This document shows positions 30,301 to 43,100 of a DNA stretch of 64,000 nt, in pieces. The translations under genes and the position numbers were made by a program. The notes beneath the pieces were generated by a model that searched no databases, was not told the origin of the DNA, and worked only from the letters and a program-made list of their open reading frames with translations. Origin of the DNA: Branchiostoma belcheri (taxonomy: Eukaryota > Chordata > Leptocardii > Amphioxiformes > Branchiostomatidae); NCBI RefSeq assembly GCF_001625305.1, contig NW_017803713.1, forward strand, positions 659,694 to 723,693, in the 5' to 3' direction. Each line of letters starts with the position of its first letter. Position 1 is the stretch's first letter.

Positions 30301-31075
30301 TACGTAGTTCTAAATAAATCGAATCGGCCGTTTCCGGTTGTAACTTTATTCTGTAAGAACTTGAATGTAAATGTTTGTAATGGGGTGATGTCTTATGAAA
30401 GCATTCACGTGAATGTTAGCCCTGTCTATCGTTACATGTCTGCTGAGAATACATTGCGATTCGCAACAGACTTAATCCCCAGGGTTAATTAGGACCACTC
30501 TGTATTACCTCAGTCACTAGAACACTTTGTATTAGCCTAGTATAGTACCCTTGTATGTTCCTTATGTATGTATGTCTAAGTCAAGCAGTGTATCTTTTGT
30601 CTCTACTTTTCTACATACGTTTGTTATGTGTCTGTTAAGTCTTGACCTGTACCTAGCCCGTCGTGGCATGAATGTACAATAAAGGTATTTCATTTCATTA
30701 CAATAAAAACACAGGGAACCGTGGGCTCATTTAACGTACTCAAATAATAAGAAATCAAACGACATACCGTTTACATTCCAAGGAGGTGATTTCAGACAAG
30801 TGTCGATGAGTTGATTGTCTTTTTTCCACGTCTTAGTTCAGTTTAAATTCAGGAGGTTAGAAAAACCACAGGAAGATTCGTACCTTCTGTAGCCGGTATT
30901 TCACAATACGTAATCTGAACTGGAGCAGGATAAAACCGGTTTGTCGGGGGGGGGGGGCTTCTCGGGATGGTGCCATAATGTGGGGCACGTATTGTCTCAC
31001 CCTGGAACCATTAACTCAGCCAGTAATTAGTACGTGCCGAAGATGTAATGTGCATAACTGACCCGGCCTATGGGT

Positions 31076-31165
31076 CTAGACCTTTAGCCGAGTGGTTAGA
31101 TCGTCGGAGTCTGAACTGGTGCTCGGGTTAGGTCGTGGGTTCAAACCCCGGCCCGGTACCAGCAG
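31076..31165 (+). mobile_element. tRNA-derived SINE head
   Basis: TAGCCGAGTGGTTAGATCG (box A) and GGGTTCAAACCCC (box B) are spaced like a Leu/Ser-type tRNA, but the ends do not pair into an acceptor stem, so a SINE is more likely than a tRNA gene. Confidence 0.5.
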
Positions 31166-31699
31166 GGTTTTTATCCGTTTCTACTCGCTCCTCCTGTTTC
31201 TTACAGTGGTACACCGGTGCTGCATAACTGTATAAAACTATGTGCATGTGTGGTCAATGTTACCTGAAAATGTGTATGTTTGTTGTCCGTCCATGCGTTT
31301 TATCTACGTTTGTGGCATTAAGATGTTATGTTGAAAAAATGGTGTGTGCTGTCGTCATGTCTTTTAATAAACGTTGGAATAGCAAAATGATAATGATAAT
31401 AAAAAAAAAACGTCACTGGCGAAATAACGTCACTGGCGATGTACTTGGTTTTCTTTAGTAAATAGCGGGTTATTCTCCTATGTCTAAGTAAGCTTTTCTG
31501 CTTCCGTTCTGGTGACTCAAATGGGTGAACGAATGAATAAAAGTTTATTATTGTGTCTTACGACATGTGTACAAAGTCATCTGGCCCGATCAATATAAGC
31601 TTAAAGTTTTATTCAAGTACTAACCCCTTTGTGCAGCTAGAATTACCCAGACCCAACATGTAAACGGACGCATGGACAACTGTTTATATAATTATATTA

Positions 31700-32010
31700 G
31701 GCCACAGCAAGTAAATTTTATGGATGACATGTACATCCTCCGTAGACTCCAAATCTAATGCGAGCGGCCGAAAAAAATATTACTACATTTTTAAATTTTG
31801 ACTCAATCATTGTACAAATGGTACATGCTTTTGATTCAGTGACAGGTATGTGAATTTGACACAACCACCATCACATATCACTGCATCAAAGTAAGAAACA
31901 AAACATTAAATCAGAGCCTTTTCTTGTCTCTTCTCTTCATAGTTATCTGCCATCCACCTTCCGGCATGGCAACAGACATCTTTGCCCACTTTCGGAATTG
32001 GGGCATGCAC
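31700..32010. mobile_element. One end of a GGCC-ended MITE (truncated)
   Basis: TAGGCCACAGCAAGTAAATTTTATGGATGACAT resembles the 1960-2375 family end. The opposite end is not visible. Confidence 0.4.
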
Positions 32011-32024
32011 TTAACACGCATTTC

Positions 32025-32145
32025 CTCACTTGCTCGGGTTAAAATGAGTATTGTATTGTCCTCTGTGTTAGTGTCGGCATAGAAATAGGTTGAACAAAAC
32101 TTGAGTGTACCGTCACCACGTCTTGGGAATACATGTTGAAGTGCT
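32025..32145 (+). mobile_element. SINE 3' half (5'-truncated)
   Basis: AAAATGAGTATTGTATTGTCC and AACTTGAGTGTACCGTCACCACGTCTTGGG match the 3' half of the SINE at 48101-48335. Confidence 0.6.
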
Positions 32146-32623
32146 GTGAATGCGACTTTTGCGGGCGTTTTGTGACTTTAAATATAGTGTTGAATAAACT
32201 GGTGTTAGCATGGTGTATCATATAAATGTTTAAAGAGAATGACTGGTATCAATAAAACACCTGTTGGACTATTAGGCACGAGATCACCAATATGTCATAC
32301 GCTACCTCTTCACACCCCTCCCATCCCCGAAAAAGGGACACACATACTGATTTACAGAGATAAGAGCCATCTAATTTGACGAGAATGAAGGATGACAACA
32401 CAAGCTCTTCTTTTGTTCGCAGTAATTTGGAATTCAATACCCCGAGGTGCTTTTAGGGAACTCAACCACTGCATGGCTAGCCTGGTATCCAGTCTTACCG
32501 TGGTAGGGGCGGCTTTTCCTCGGGGTTGCAGGAGCTGTTTCCCGCCTGCCTCAGCTAGGTTTCCCGGTGGGCATTTCACGATGGGATATCCCTATAACTG
32601 TAACACTCCTACCGAAAACACTA

Positions 32624-33420
32624 TCAAAATAGAAGCTTAAATTGACGTAAAAACGATTCTGTACTAGCCTCTACCAGGCTTGGGGAGGCGGCTGGAAAGA
32701 GTAGAAATCGGCCAAATAAAAAGATAAGCATGCCAAGGGAGTTTGTCCGTTGAGAGAACAGTTCGCCGCACCCCGTAGTCTTTGTTTTTCTCGTTTTCTG
32801 ACTTCCCACAGCGTCGACGAAAAAGGCCAGAAACATCATGACCAGGACGTTGGCGAAAAACAAGACGAAGCAGAACAGCATGAGCGGTCCGAGGACGCCC
32901 CCTGCCGACTCTACCGAGTAGTAGTCCATTTTCCTGAGCATGACAGAAAACAACGTCTGCATTCTTCCAACGAAACTGCTGTACAGACTCAACCTAGAGC
33001 CGAGAGCCAGAAACCCGAGCATACAAAACGCCATGAATAAAAAGCTAAACACAACTATGAAGCTGAGCAACGGTTTCAGTGCCTTTCTCGTTATTTTTGG
33101 TCCACGCGCGATCCTATACAATATGGTCTCGTCCAAGATGGCCGCTTCTTCCCTCTCTGAGCTGAGTGTCCCCATACAAAGCGTTAAAAAAAGCCTTAAA
33201 AAAACTCGGCATCATCCTTAAATCGTCATCGAATCTTAACTTTGAAGTGCTGAAGTACTGCCTGATGTAGAAAAATTGGTAAATCACCATTTCTACACCG
33301 GAGATTTTCGACAAGTAAGCTGAAACTAGCCGTCAACAGGGAGACGCCATGGAAATACCAGAAGGACGCCGCGTCGATCTCTGAACATCCTCAGCTACGG
33401 AATACTTCAAAATCAACGGG
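32624..33420 (-). pseudogene. Polycystin (PKD/TRPP) channel fragment, frame-broken
   Basis: The 32624-33175 frame reads ITRKALKPLLSFIVVFSF, LALGSRLSLYSSFVGRMQTL, FSVMLRKMDYYSVESAGG and LGPLMLFCFVLFFANVLVMM then FLAFFVDAV. This matches TM5, pore region and TM6 of polycystin family channels. Upstream matching pieces (GVSLLTASFSLLV near 33315-33400; YIRQYFSTSKLRF near 33240-33290) are in other frames. No adjoining exons are recognised, so it is probably a decayed copy or exon relic. Confidence 0.6.
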
Positions 33421-33943
33421 TCTCTGTAACGGAGACCCTTGTCGGTCAGTACCTAGTATTTGTTACAGTCTTATGTGAAGGCTAAAGAAGCACAGTATTC
33501 AACCTACATTGATATTTGCAAGTATTCTCGCTGACGCCCCCCCCCCTGTTTTGTTTTGCAGTACCATTCGATTGGCGGGTAAAATTCTGACCTTGGCCTG
33601 GCTTAACGACATTGATTTACGGTTAACGATTTTGTTTTGACACTTGGTTGTTTTGTAACTTTATGTATTGTTTAATGTGTTGGTTTCATTGTTTTCATGA
33701 GTAACTTGTTGTCACAGGGCATTCCTGAAAAGCAGTGTTTTTAAATAGCACTGAGGTCTCTACCCTGTTTGAATAAAACAAAAATAAAATAATAAATTAA
33801 TAAATCGAATTCCCAGGTGGGCAACTAAAATTGTGACGTCGTTCTAGAAAACGACTCTACATCCAAACTCTTCAACTCAAGACCACAAGAAGGCAAACGG
33901 TGAGTTCGTTCCAATTTAGTAGACACTCATTCAAGTTTTCACC

Positions 33944-34207
33944 ATGCCGCGTCATCAGAAAAGTCAAATGGAAGACGGTTTTGTATCCGTCGGAGTAATG
34001 AAAGAGATAATGGACCAAAACAGAGCTCACTTTGTGGATCTCCTAAAAAGACAAGGAGCAATTTTCCAATCATTTACACAAATGTTAACGGACTCCGCAA
34101 ATAACCGTATTGACGCCCTCGTGCGAGAAGTGCATGAACTGAAAACCTCACTACAATACTTTCAAGCTGAAGCCGACTCGCTCAAGTCTTTACTTTTAAC
34201 TCTATAG
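33944..34207 (+). pseudogene. LINE ORF1 N-terminal part, interrupted by hairpin
   Basis: The frame encodes MPRHQKSQMEDGFVSVGVM and a coiled-coil-like region (NNRIDALVREVHELKTSLQY, QAEADSLKSLL). After the 96-bp hairpin, the sequence at 34337-34400 reads KIDYLENQSRRNNIIVDGVD, the typical continuation of L1/Tx1-type ORF1. The element is internally deleted: a 3' tail follows directly. Confidence 0.65.
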
Positions 34208-34293
34208 TGACTTTCAGTGTATTAACATCAGACTGGGCTTCCTTAAAAGGAAGCGCAGTCTGATGTTATTACACTGAAAATCACTATAGAGTT
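34198..34293. repeat. 96-bp near-perfect hairpin
   Basis: AACTCTATAGTGACTTTCAG at the left is the complement of the right end (CTGAAAATCACTATAGAGTT), and the arms continue through ACATCAGACTG / CAGTCTGATGT to a GGCTTCCTTAAAAGGAAGC centre. It interrupts the LINE ORF1 relic. Confidence 0.9.
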
Positions 34294-34399
34294 AGTGAAG
34301 ATCCTAACATCTCAAGTTACCGGAGTTCTCCAAGAAAATTGACTATTTAGAAAATCAGAGTAGACGGAACAATATTATCGTGGACGGAGTTGATGTATT

Positions 34400-34680
34400 C
34401 CTGCACTTTCTTCCCTGATTTCCCGGATGATTTGTATTGTTTCATTAGTTCTTCGGATTGTTTCTGTTATTTTCTGTTATTTTTGTCTTCCACGTTTAAA
34501 TTTTGTTTCATTCAGTATCAATGGTAACTTTTAATCCTATAGTGTTGGGAAGGGCAAAATATAAACCTCCAAGTTTCTGGCCCTCCCATGTATGTTAACG
34601 TATGTTTAATTGTGATATTTCATTTTATCTTGTGCAAAGCAAACAAACAATAAACAATTATAATAAACAATAAACTTTTT
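34400..34680 (+). mobile_element. LINE 3' tail
   Basis: GTGTTGGGAAGGGCAAAATATAAACC, CTGGCCCTCCC and AATAAACAA units end the deleted LINE that begins near 33900. Confidence 0.55.
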
Positions 34681-37590
34681 TGAGTCGGCACAGGTACAGC
34701 ATCACAGACCAGCCAGCCGAGAATGTACGTGTTGATTTTCTCCCAGCTTGCAGCTTGTCTGTACTTGTTGTATCTGTGGGGTGAAACAATACAAACGCCA
34801 TTGAATATTCTAGAACAAAATAATCAAAGGATAGGAGGTAGGATCAAAACATCCCGTTAATTACACTGACGATGTAACTTTGTCGTCCGTTTCGTAGTCA
34901 CATCACACGTAACGAGTTATTAGCATATTCCAGCATAATCTGTTGTCTTCACTGTTTTTTTAATACAAGTGGACAAGTCAAGTTGCGATATATTGTACCT
35001 TAAACAATTGTAGAGCCATAAAGGCCTTCTCCCAATTTGAAATGTTCTTGTAATACGGTGTGAAACCTACGTACCCTTTGATACTTTTGACACCTGGGTC
35101 ACGTGACCCCTCTTATGAGCTGAAGAAAGATGGCGGAAGCCACCTGAAAGCTTCTACTAGAACAATTTATGTCGTGCGTATCAGTTTAATTCCTTCTCTA
35201 AACATACAGTGTGGATTTCATAGCAATAAAAAAACCTCAAATATGTATAGTCACATGCACAGATCTAGACTCGTTTCGTACAGTACGGCTCATGGAGTTA
35301 TGTCAAAAACAAATTTGCTACTTTGATTACCTACTAGTAGCTTCGGATAGGGACGTCCCTCGGATAGGACGTTAAATGGAGGTCCCGTGTTTGGGAGAGC
35401 CAACCCGCCACCACCGGTGTGAGTGGTTCAAACGCAGCTTGTACAAGTGCGTGCTTGTACAATCTGTATCTCTATCGGTATAGCCGGTATCACCGCCCTT
35501 CGGCGTACGTAACACACCAGCTTCGTAGGCACGCGGCGCGGCGGCAGCTAGCTATATCACAGCGAACGACTTGTTACACTCAATAATCTTTGCACATTTG
35601 ATTGCAGGAGTTGTTTCAAGCTTTCTAGTGATGTACAAAACTGTTGTATTACGCCTAAAGTCGGTTTGCCGGTTATGCGAAAAAAAAAAAAAACTTAACG
35701 TGTCGTCTTCAGTATCTTGCACGTACCCATCATGACAACTACTCTTAATTAAGATTAATGACAGGGTGATGATACGATACAAACCCCAAATTACCGCTCC
35801 CGACATCCTGGACGGACCGGTCGGTGGGCCTTTACCTACTTTTACACCGGGTTTGTCTGGATACTGTCACACAATCTTCGGATCCACAGCTAATGTTTGA
35901 CCATAAGGATTTACTCTGACCATTGATGCACAGAACCAACATTGAACTTCATTCCTCGGACTCCCTGTGAATGTAAGCGGTATGTGGTTTGATTTTTACT
36001 AGAATTATTACTTTTAGACCCTATAGGGAATTGATTCTATGCGTCTTGATACGATGTGTATCTCATTAGTTCTCGTTCTATAGGTCACAATTGTCTTTTC
36101 GCTCCATGGGGTATATAGAACTTTATTGGCCCAACAAAAGTACAGGGACTTTCGTAAGGTCTAAAACTGCATGTAGATATACAGACAAATACATGGGTAC
36201 AACGAAATTAACTTACGTACAAAACAATAGATGAGTCAACTTATACTACTTGTTCTAAGGTCTAAATATTCTTTGATATATTTACCTATTTGTATATTTA
36301 TGTGCTGTTGTACTACGGATCAGGTTCCTATCCGTATCGGTTTCAGCAAAGTTACTGTACAAACAATTCCTTACATGTTTTGAGACTAAATGGAAAACTT
36401 GACAAAGCTCATGCGAATACTATAGCAAGCCGTATCATCTTCTTGATCAGAAACTGCCAGTGCTACGTGCTTCTATTATAATAATGCCTGTTACTATTCA
36501 ATCCAAACGCTAAATATCTTCACCGTCAGCTACTTGTATGTCTATAGGGTTTGCGGATAAAATAATATGTTCACCATTACATACTGTATTAGGTATGCAA
36601 TTCTTGCACAGACGTTAAAATTTTTTAGTAATCTTGTAATCTTCACTCAGCATCGAAAGAAAATACGGAAGAGATAACTGAAATTTTAGTTCTGTTTTTT
36701 TTCACATATCTTGATTTGAATCCGATTGTAAAGCTATCGCGGCCGTACTTATAAATACAAGTATACTTATAGCTGGTCCAAACACCTAGTCTTTCTATAA
36801 GCACTGAGTGGAAACTATTATATTGATTTTGAATGGAAAGCGTATGACATTTCGGTACCCAGAAGTGAAGACTTGTTTTGTCTGATACTATTTTGGTAGG
36901 TTAGTCGGGTATTTGGTATTCCTGCTTGAAAACAGCTCTATGCTAGCTATGCTTGCTATGTATAGGGTTTTAGTGTTACTCCCTTGTTTGGTGAATACTT
37001 ACATCGGGTTGGGGGTTTTAGAACATCACCATAGTTATTCATTACTACCGTTCACGGATGGATTTTTTAGTGTGCCTGTCTGTTTTACTGTATGTATGTA
37101 TGTGCACAGGTCCTGCTTCTCCTCGCTTCTTAAGACAGTTGTAAATGTAAGAACAGATGGAGTTTATAGTACTAGAATTTTCGAGTTTCTTTTCTGACTA
37201 AAAATCTAAAACTAGGGAAATAATCTTGTATACGATTAAAGAGAATCTTTCTCTCATTATTATATAGAGTATAGACCGCGATAAAATGACTCTCGTCTTC
37301 AGTCTCATTTAGGTTACAGTAATGTTAACACAGATGTCAACTGATGTCAACTTTTTAATCACACCTGCAGACCCCAGACTTTTTTTACCTTCGCTCCAAC
37401 AGCCTGAAGGAAGGAATTCGCTGAGGTGTGACGTTGCCATGGCAGCAATGGTTTGTTTACCAAACACAGATGCCGCCATCGGCCATTCGATAATTGGGAT
37501 ATCCGTCAAATACTTGCACGAGCCTCATTCGTTCATTAATACATTACGAAGGTAATAGATATAGCCAGCGACAGTTAGTAACTCCCTATA
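34681..37590. other. Intergenic region, no recognised gene
   Basis: No convincing coding potential. It contains SINE-like text at 35341-35410, inverted repeat-tail sequence at 35460-35640 and a piece (35086-35150) repeated in inverted form at 45310-45395. Confidence 0.5.
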
Positions 37591-37860
37591 AAATGTGTAG
37601 GGCCTCCATCTTTTGCATACGTTCCGGGATCGGTCGTTTTTTGGTGGTGTGTGTGTGTGTGTGTGTGTGGTGNNNNNNNNNNNNNNNNNNNNNNNNNNNN
37701 NNNNNNNNNNNNNNNNNNNNNNNNNNNNNNNNNNNNNNNNNNNNNNNNNNNNNNNNNNNNNNNNNNNNNNNNNNNNNAAAAAAACCAACAGATGACCGAT
37801 CCCAGAACGTCTGCAAAGGAGGCTAGTGCCTACTACATAAACAGTAGTAAGTGTTAGTAG
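37591..37860. repeat. Inverted repeat spanning the N gap
   Basis: GGCCTCCATCTTTTGCATACG, TTCCGGGATCGGTC before a (GT)n run at 37648-37670 is answered after the gap by GACCGATCCCAGAACGTCTG and CAAAGGAGGC. The gap hides the centre of the inverted repeat. Confidence 0.75.
37673..37777. other. Assembly gap (105 N)
   Basis: This is a run of 105 N between inverted-repeat arms, next to a GT microsatellite. Confidence 0.98.
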
Positions 37861-38084
37861 AATGACCTTACTGTCCACTGCCAAAAGCCTAAAAAAACAG
37901 ACTCAGGTCACTCGCTATATAATTATAGCAATTAAAAGGCCTATGTGTGGTTACTGGGAATGTGGTAGCCAGTGGGTGTCACTGGGCAGGCGAAAAATGT
38001 CCTGACTATGCATAATGCAAAAAATGGTGAACAAACTGGTAGACGTACTAACTACTACCTAATACAATCTTAGGAAAGAACAAG

Positions 38085-38345
38085 ATATAGTCAACCAAGG
38101 ATTAAGGTGTTCGCCTAGTTTAAATAAGATAAAAAAGATTGAGGTGTTCACAAACCCATTTTCCCCAGAACTATCGTAGAGTGGAACTCGCTGCCAACAA
38201 ATACAATAGGACCAGTATCACTAGATAGCTGTTTAGAGTTAGATGTGAAAACGCTATGTGTAACAGGTCATTTGGTGTAATATAGCCAGCTGCCGCTGCG
38301 CCCCGTACCCGGGACGCTAGTGTGTTACGCCGAAAGGTGGTTATA
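38085..38345 (+). mobile_element. LINE 3' end fragment
   Basis: The frame near 38148-38260 reads FTNPFSPRTIVEWNSLPTNT, an RT C-terminal remnant, followed by the GCCAGCTGCCGCTGCGCCCC...GGTGGTTATAG tail seen at 13650 and 35500. Confidence 0.6.
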
Positions 38346-39685
38346 GTAAAACGTATACCAACTTATGTACAGAAACAGATCGATATGATAAAGACTTCAG
38401 GCATAGGAAAACAGTAACACAGTTCTATAGTATTACCTTTTATGTTGTGATTCTGATTTTATACACTTACCTGATGTAATTGATACTACTGCGATAATAT
38501 CACAGGGAAGAAAATGTGAGAAGATGGGATAGAGAAATGACATGAAATAGGTTGAGGGAAGCTGCGAAATGTGTTATTTTCGAATGAAGGTATTGTGATG
38601 GCAATAAAATATCGAACTTAGAATGAGCCGGATTTTAGAAATTTACCACAATAGGTGGCCGAAACGTACCAAATTCTGTCAAAATGCTGTCATTGATCGA
38701 TCAGGACGAGAAAGTGGGGCGGGAGAGAGAGTGATTATTATAATTATGATAACCCACTGGCAATCTGCCAACTGTGATAAATTCAAAGCATGCCGTGTGC
38801 CTGTATCGCTAAACACATAGCTATAAATTGGTTTCATGCATATGAAAAGTAGTTTTTGCCTTGAAGCCTACGTACGTACGTACCTTTAAAGTACGTATAC
38901 GTTCCGACTCCTCAATCTGTACTGGTCTTTCCGGACAAGTTATACAACAACAACAATCTTAATTTAAACAAAAATTACAGAGGCTTTCGTAACATAAAGG
39001 TCTCATACAACTAATCATGCAAACAAACAAGTGGACTTAAATTAATTCAACTACGTACAGGTACACATGTATATAAATAACTCAACATGATGAGATTGAC
39101 GTATCACTTAGACTACTGGCTGTAAATTCTAAACATTCTTCGATATATTTGTACACTACCTACCTTGTCCTTTGACACAATATTTGTACACAATGCAGGT
39201 TATTTCCTTCCAGAATGTACAAATATATTTATGTATAAAATGGAGTGTACAGAATTATCAAATCAGCTTTAAGCGTTTTTCACCGTCAAAGTGACGTTCA
39301 AAATGGGGAAAAAAGACTCTGGTCACTGATAGCTTCATAACATCTTTCCATTCTAATATACAACTTATGACTACAGACTCTTATCATTGCAAAGATTGAG
39401 ATTGGGCTCGAGACTTGCACACCATGAGTGTTTTGAGTGTGTGTTCACATATGGTACCGGTTATTCTTGGGGTTACATAAGATATCTCTCAATTGTATTA
39501 CAACATAATGACATTCCTGGAATATTTTCGCAACATCCATTTTGATATTTTGGTTTTGAAGAAGGTTTATAGACACTATCATGCTTTCCAGGGTCCCGTT
39601 ATAAAGTGGTGCCCTGCCACTTAGATGGGCTTTCCTAGCTGAATTTAATTATACAGAACCAAAAGAATAAATTGGCGTCAGAACA
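38346..39685. other. Intergenic region upstream of gene R, no recognised features
   Basis: AT-rich, no coding evidence. The gene R promoter and 5' UTR exon may lie here but cannot be placed. Confidence 0.45.
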
Positions 39686-40068
39686 TTACCCTTAAACCAC
39701 CGTATAGGGTCAAAACTGACTCCAGGCGTCTATAAATATGTTGCATTTTCAAATGTGGTATAACGTCTCATACGTTTTTACTGAGATTGGAACATTGTTT
39801 ATTGGGTTGTCCTTGAGAGTTTATGTGTGGTCCAATGGGGTCAAAACTGACCCCAGCATTTTTAACACTTGTGAATCCTTTAACACTTCTTCCTACCTAA
39901 TAATGTCAAATTGTCCCTCATAGATTACTGAAACTATAATATACCTATTCAAAAATCACAAAAAAGAGAGTAACAAGTTGATTAAACTCATGCAAAACAT
40001 AATGGGGGTCAGTTTGGAGTCAATAGGGTAAGATTCGTCACAAAAAACTTACTGTGGTTTGAGGGTTC
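39686..40068. mobile_element. piggyBac-like MITE just upstream of gene R leader exon
   Basis: Ends CCCTTAAACCACCG and (complement) CCCTCAAACCACAG are inverted. GGGTCAAAACTGACTCCAG, GGGGTCAAAACTGACCCCAG and GGGGGTCAGTTTGGAGTC repeat the GGGTC...GACCC theme of 4040-5024 and 21088-23873. It ends 30 bp before the exon acceptor. Confidence 0.65.
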
Positions 40069-40122
40069 AACAAACATGTATTGTATTTTAACCCCAGCTG
40101 CAGGAGTGTCACCAGAAGCACC

Positions 40123-40192
40123 ATGTTCAGCCGCTTCACCGCTGCGCTGGTCCTGTGGCTCCTGACCATCTACTTGGAGGCCATTCATGGAG
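40123..40192 (+). CDS. Gene R exon: start codon and signal peptide
   Basis: This 70-nt coding exon encodes [20 protein letters not shown] and IHG, a signal peptide with the hydrophobic core [11 protein letters not shown]. It ends in phase 1 at GGAG|GTATTA. A CCCCAG acceptor just upstream suggests the exon starts at 40098 with a short UTR part, mirroring gene L. The leader sequence is unlike that of gene L although the length is the same. Confidence 0.85.
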
Positions 40193-43100
40193 GTATTACA
40201 CGTCTCTTAAAGGACAAATAATTTCAGCCCGCATTAGGCAATAAAATCACATGAATGACGTCATTATAATGTTATATTACGTCAAAATTATATCAAAAAT
40301 GTTATGATTAATTATTGCTTATACATCCTCTATAATTTGTGGGTCATACGATAAGTATACCGCTTACGAGTTCGGTGGGGGGGGATGAGCCCCCCTCCCC
40401 CTCTCACACACAGCCCCACGAATCCCCAAGAAACCCAGCCTAGATAGGATTAATTGCCAATGTTTCATCGTACTTACCTCCATGAAAAATGGTATTGTTT
40501 TTGGCGCGTCTGTGTGTGTGTGTGTGTGTGTGTTTCCGCACATTTGTAGTCAGCATGAATTCAGAACGCCTTTATGGATTGTAATGATATTTCGTATGCT
40601 GGTAGGTCTTAGGAAGCCAGAGGTCAGGGTCAAATATTGGCCTTCTGGTGGCTGACCTTGGTACTGCAGCAGAACTTTCGTTTTTTGTATCTTTTTGCAA
40701 GGCAGGGAAAACAGATTTGCGGGATATGCAACAAAACACAAGCTGTCAAGGAGTTCCTCTAACGCAAAACACGTGTAGAGGCAGCACGGTTTGGTTTTTT
40801 AGGATCTCCCTCTGGAATAGGCACATGTACAGTTGACCATATCTATTACAGCCTGACCTATTTCAGGCAAAAGGTGCTACTGTATTAGCTGTGTTATTTT
40901 GTTGTGTACTATAGCGTACTGTGTAAAAACATTTATAAAATCTCATTCATGGAGGTATGAGATCTCCGAATTCTTGTTAATAGTTTTAGTAATGTCAATG
41001 TTGTGCTTCTTCCCTCTAGTGGAGTACATGGGGTGCTATGTGGACACCCTGGAGGACCGCGTGTTCCCGTGGGAAGTCATCACGACTGACGACAACAGCA
41101 TCAAGTCCTGCGGGCTGCACTGCAAGGGAAACGGGTTCATCTACTTCGGTGAGTCACGTAATACATTCGTGCCGGAACATAGTTTGTATCACTCTTTAGA
41201 AAATATTTTATTGCTAGCCTTCAGCTTGCTACAATCAATTCATTAGTCTAAACGTCAGGCTCTAGCTATAGCCAGTGTTCTGATTCTGCCGAAGTGAAAA
41301 TAACATAAATATATATGAAAATATATATGGAGTTTTGTTTTCTTGCCTCTCCATCACATGGCGTTTTTACCTCCATGAAATGTGTCATGGAGGTTATATT
41401 TACCTCCATGAAATGTGTCATGAAGGTTATATTTTCAGTTGCGTTTATCTGTCCGTCCGTCCGTCTGTTGGTCAACAAGATAACTCAAGAACGCCTGGAT
41501 GGATTGGTTTCATACTTGGTGTGTTGGTAGGGTGTGACGAAAACTGGAAATGATTAGATTTTGGTCCCCCTAGTGGCTTCCCTTGGTACTGCAGCGCAAC
41601 TTCCGGTTTTGATATCTCGCGATCTGGACATGCTAGGGTCATGAAATTTTGGAGGAAGGTAGCTCTCGTGCTTGGGAAGAAATCATATGAGTTTGGGCCC
41701 CCTAGCGGCTTGTTCTGGAACTGCAGGGCACTTTATGGCGAAATGTTTAAAAGCCAATAAGTCAAGACAGGAACAACATATTTTCATTATTTTTGGTGTG
41801 TAGGTAGCTGAGAGAGAGATGTACATAATTAAATGCAAATTATGCAAATGAGGACTTTATTTGCATAATAAATGAGGAAATTCTATAATTACAGTGTTTT
41901 ACATTATACTATGTAACCTATGGCAGGAGGAACTTCAACAGATACTAATCATGCAAATGATGACCTAATTTGCATAATTAAAGTAAAAATTCTATGATTT
42001 CGTAATGGTGAATGATGAGAATGATGTCATACTTGGGACATCTGTAAGTTAATCAAAAGTTAACATACATCACGATGCATATATCATGTTAATGCAGAGG
42101 TCATTTGAACAATTAAAGAAGAAATTTACATTTACATATCAAGATCATATTTCATGGAGGTATGAGATCTCGGAATTCTAGTTTCAGTTGCGTTTATCTG
42201 TCCGTCTGTCCGTCCGTCTGTTGGTCAACAAAATAACACAAGAACGCCTGGATGAATTGGTTTCATACTTGGTGTGTTGGTAGGGTGTGACGAAAACTAG
42301 AAATGATTAGATTTTGGTCCCCCTAGTGGCTTCCCTTGGTACTGCAGCGCAACTTCCGGTTTTGATATCTCGCGATCTGGACATGCTAGGGTCATGAAAT
42401 TTTGATGGAAGGTAGCTCTCGTGCTTGGGAAGAAATCATATGAGTTTGGGCCCCCTAGCGGCTTGTTCTTGAACTGCAGTGCACTTTCTGGCAAAATGTT
42501 TAAAAGCCAATAAGTCCAGACAGGAACAACATATATTCATTATTTTTGGTGTGTAGGTAGCTGAGAGAGAGAGAGATGCACATAATTAAATGCAAATTAT
42601 GCAAATGAGGACTTAATTTGCATAATTAATGAGGACATTCTATAATTACAGTGTTTTACATTATACTACTTACATACATGTAATGTATGTAACCTATGGC
42701 AGGCGGAACTTCAACAGATACAAATTATGCAAATGATGACCTAATTTGCATAATTAATGCGATAAGTCCAGACAGGAACAGCATATTTTCATTATTTTTG
42801 GTGTGTAGGTAGCTGAGAGAGAGATGTACATAATTAAATGCAAATTATGCAAATGAGGACTTAATTTGCATAATTAATGAGGAAATTCTATAATTACAGT
42901 GTTTTACATTATACTACTTACATACATGTAATGTATGTAACCTATGGCAGGTGGAACTTCAACAGATACTAATTATGCAAATGATGACCTAGTTTGCATA
43001 ATTAATGCGGAAATTCTATGAGTTCGTAGTGGTGAATGATGAGAATGTCATACTTGGGACATCTGTAAGTTAATCAAAAGTTAACATACATCACGATGCA

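Larger units (their letters stand above)
24478..31060. other. Intergenic region upstream of gene L
   Basis: No convincing coding exon is seen. It should hold the gene L promoter and a 5' UTR exon, neither of which I can place. It contains repeat-tail sequence at 26460-26600 and LINE-type 3' tails at 29800-29945, plus the MITE at 30097-30300. Confidence 0.5.

Noticed and set aside
31080..31165. Possible tRNA gene
   Set aside because: Box A and B are present, but no acceptor stem pairs, and tRNA-headed SINEs are frequent in this window.
36913..37197. 94-codon open frame with hydrophobic stretches
   Set aside because: No domain, no splice or repeat support, and composition typical of AT-rich noncoding DNA.
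37494..37884. Open frames across the N gap
   Set aside because: They depend on unknown bases and GT-repeat translation.
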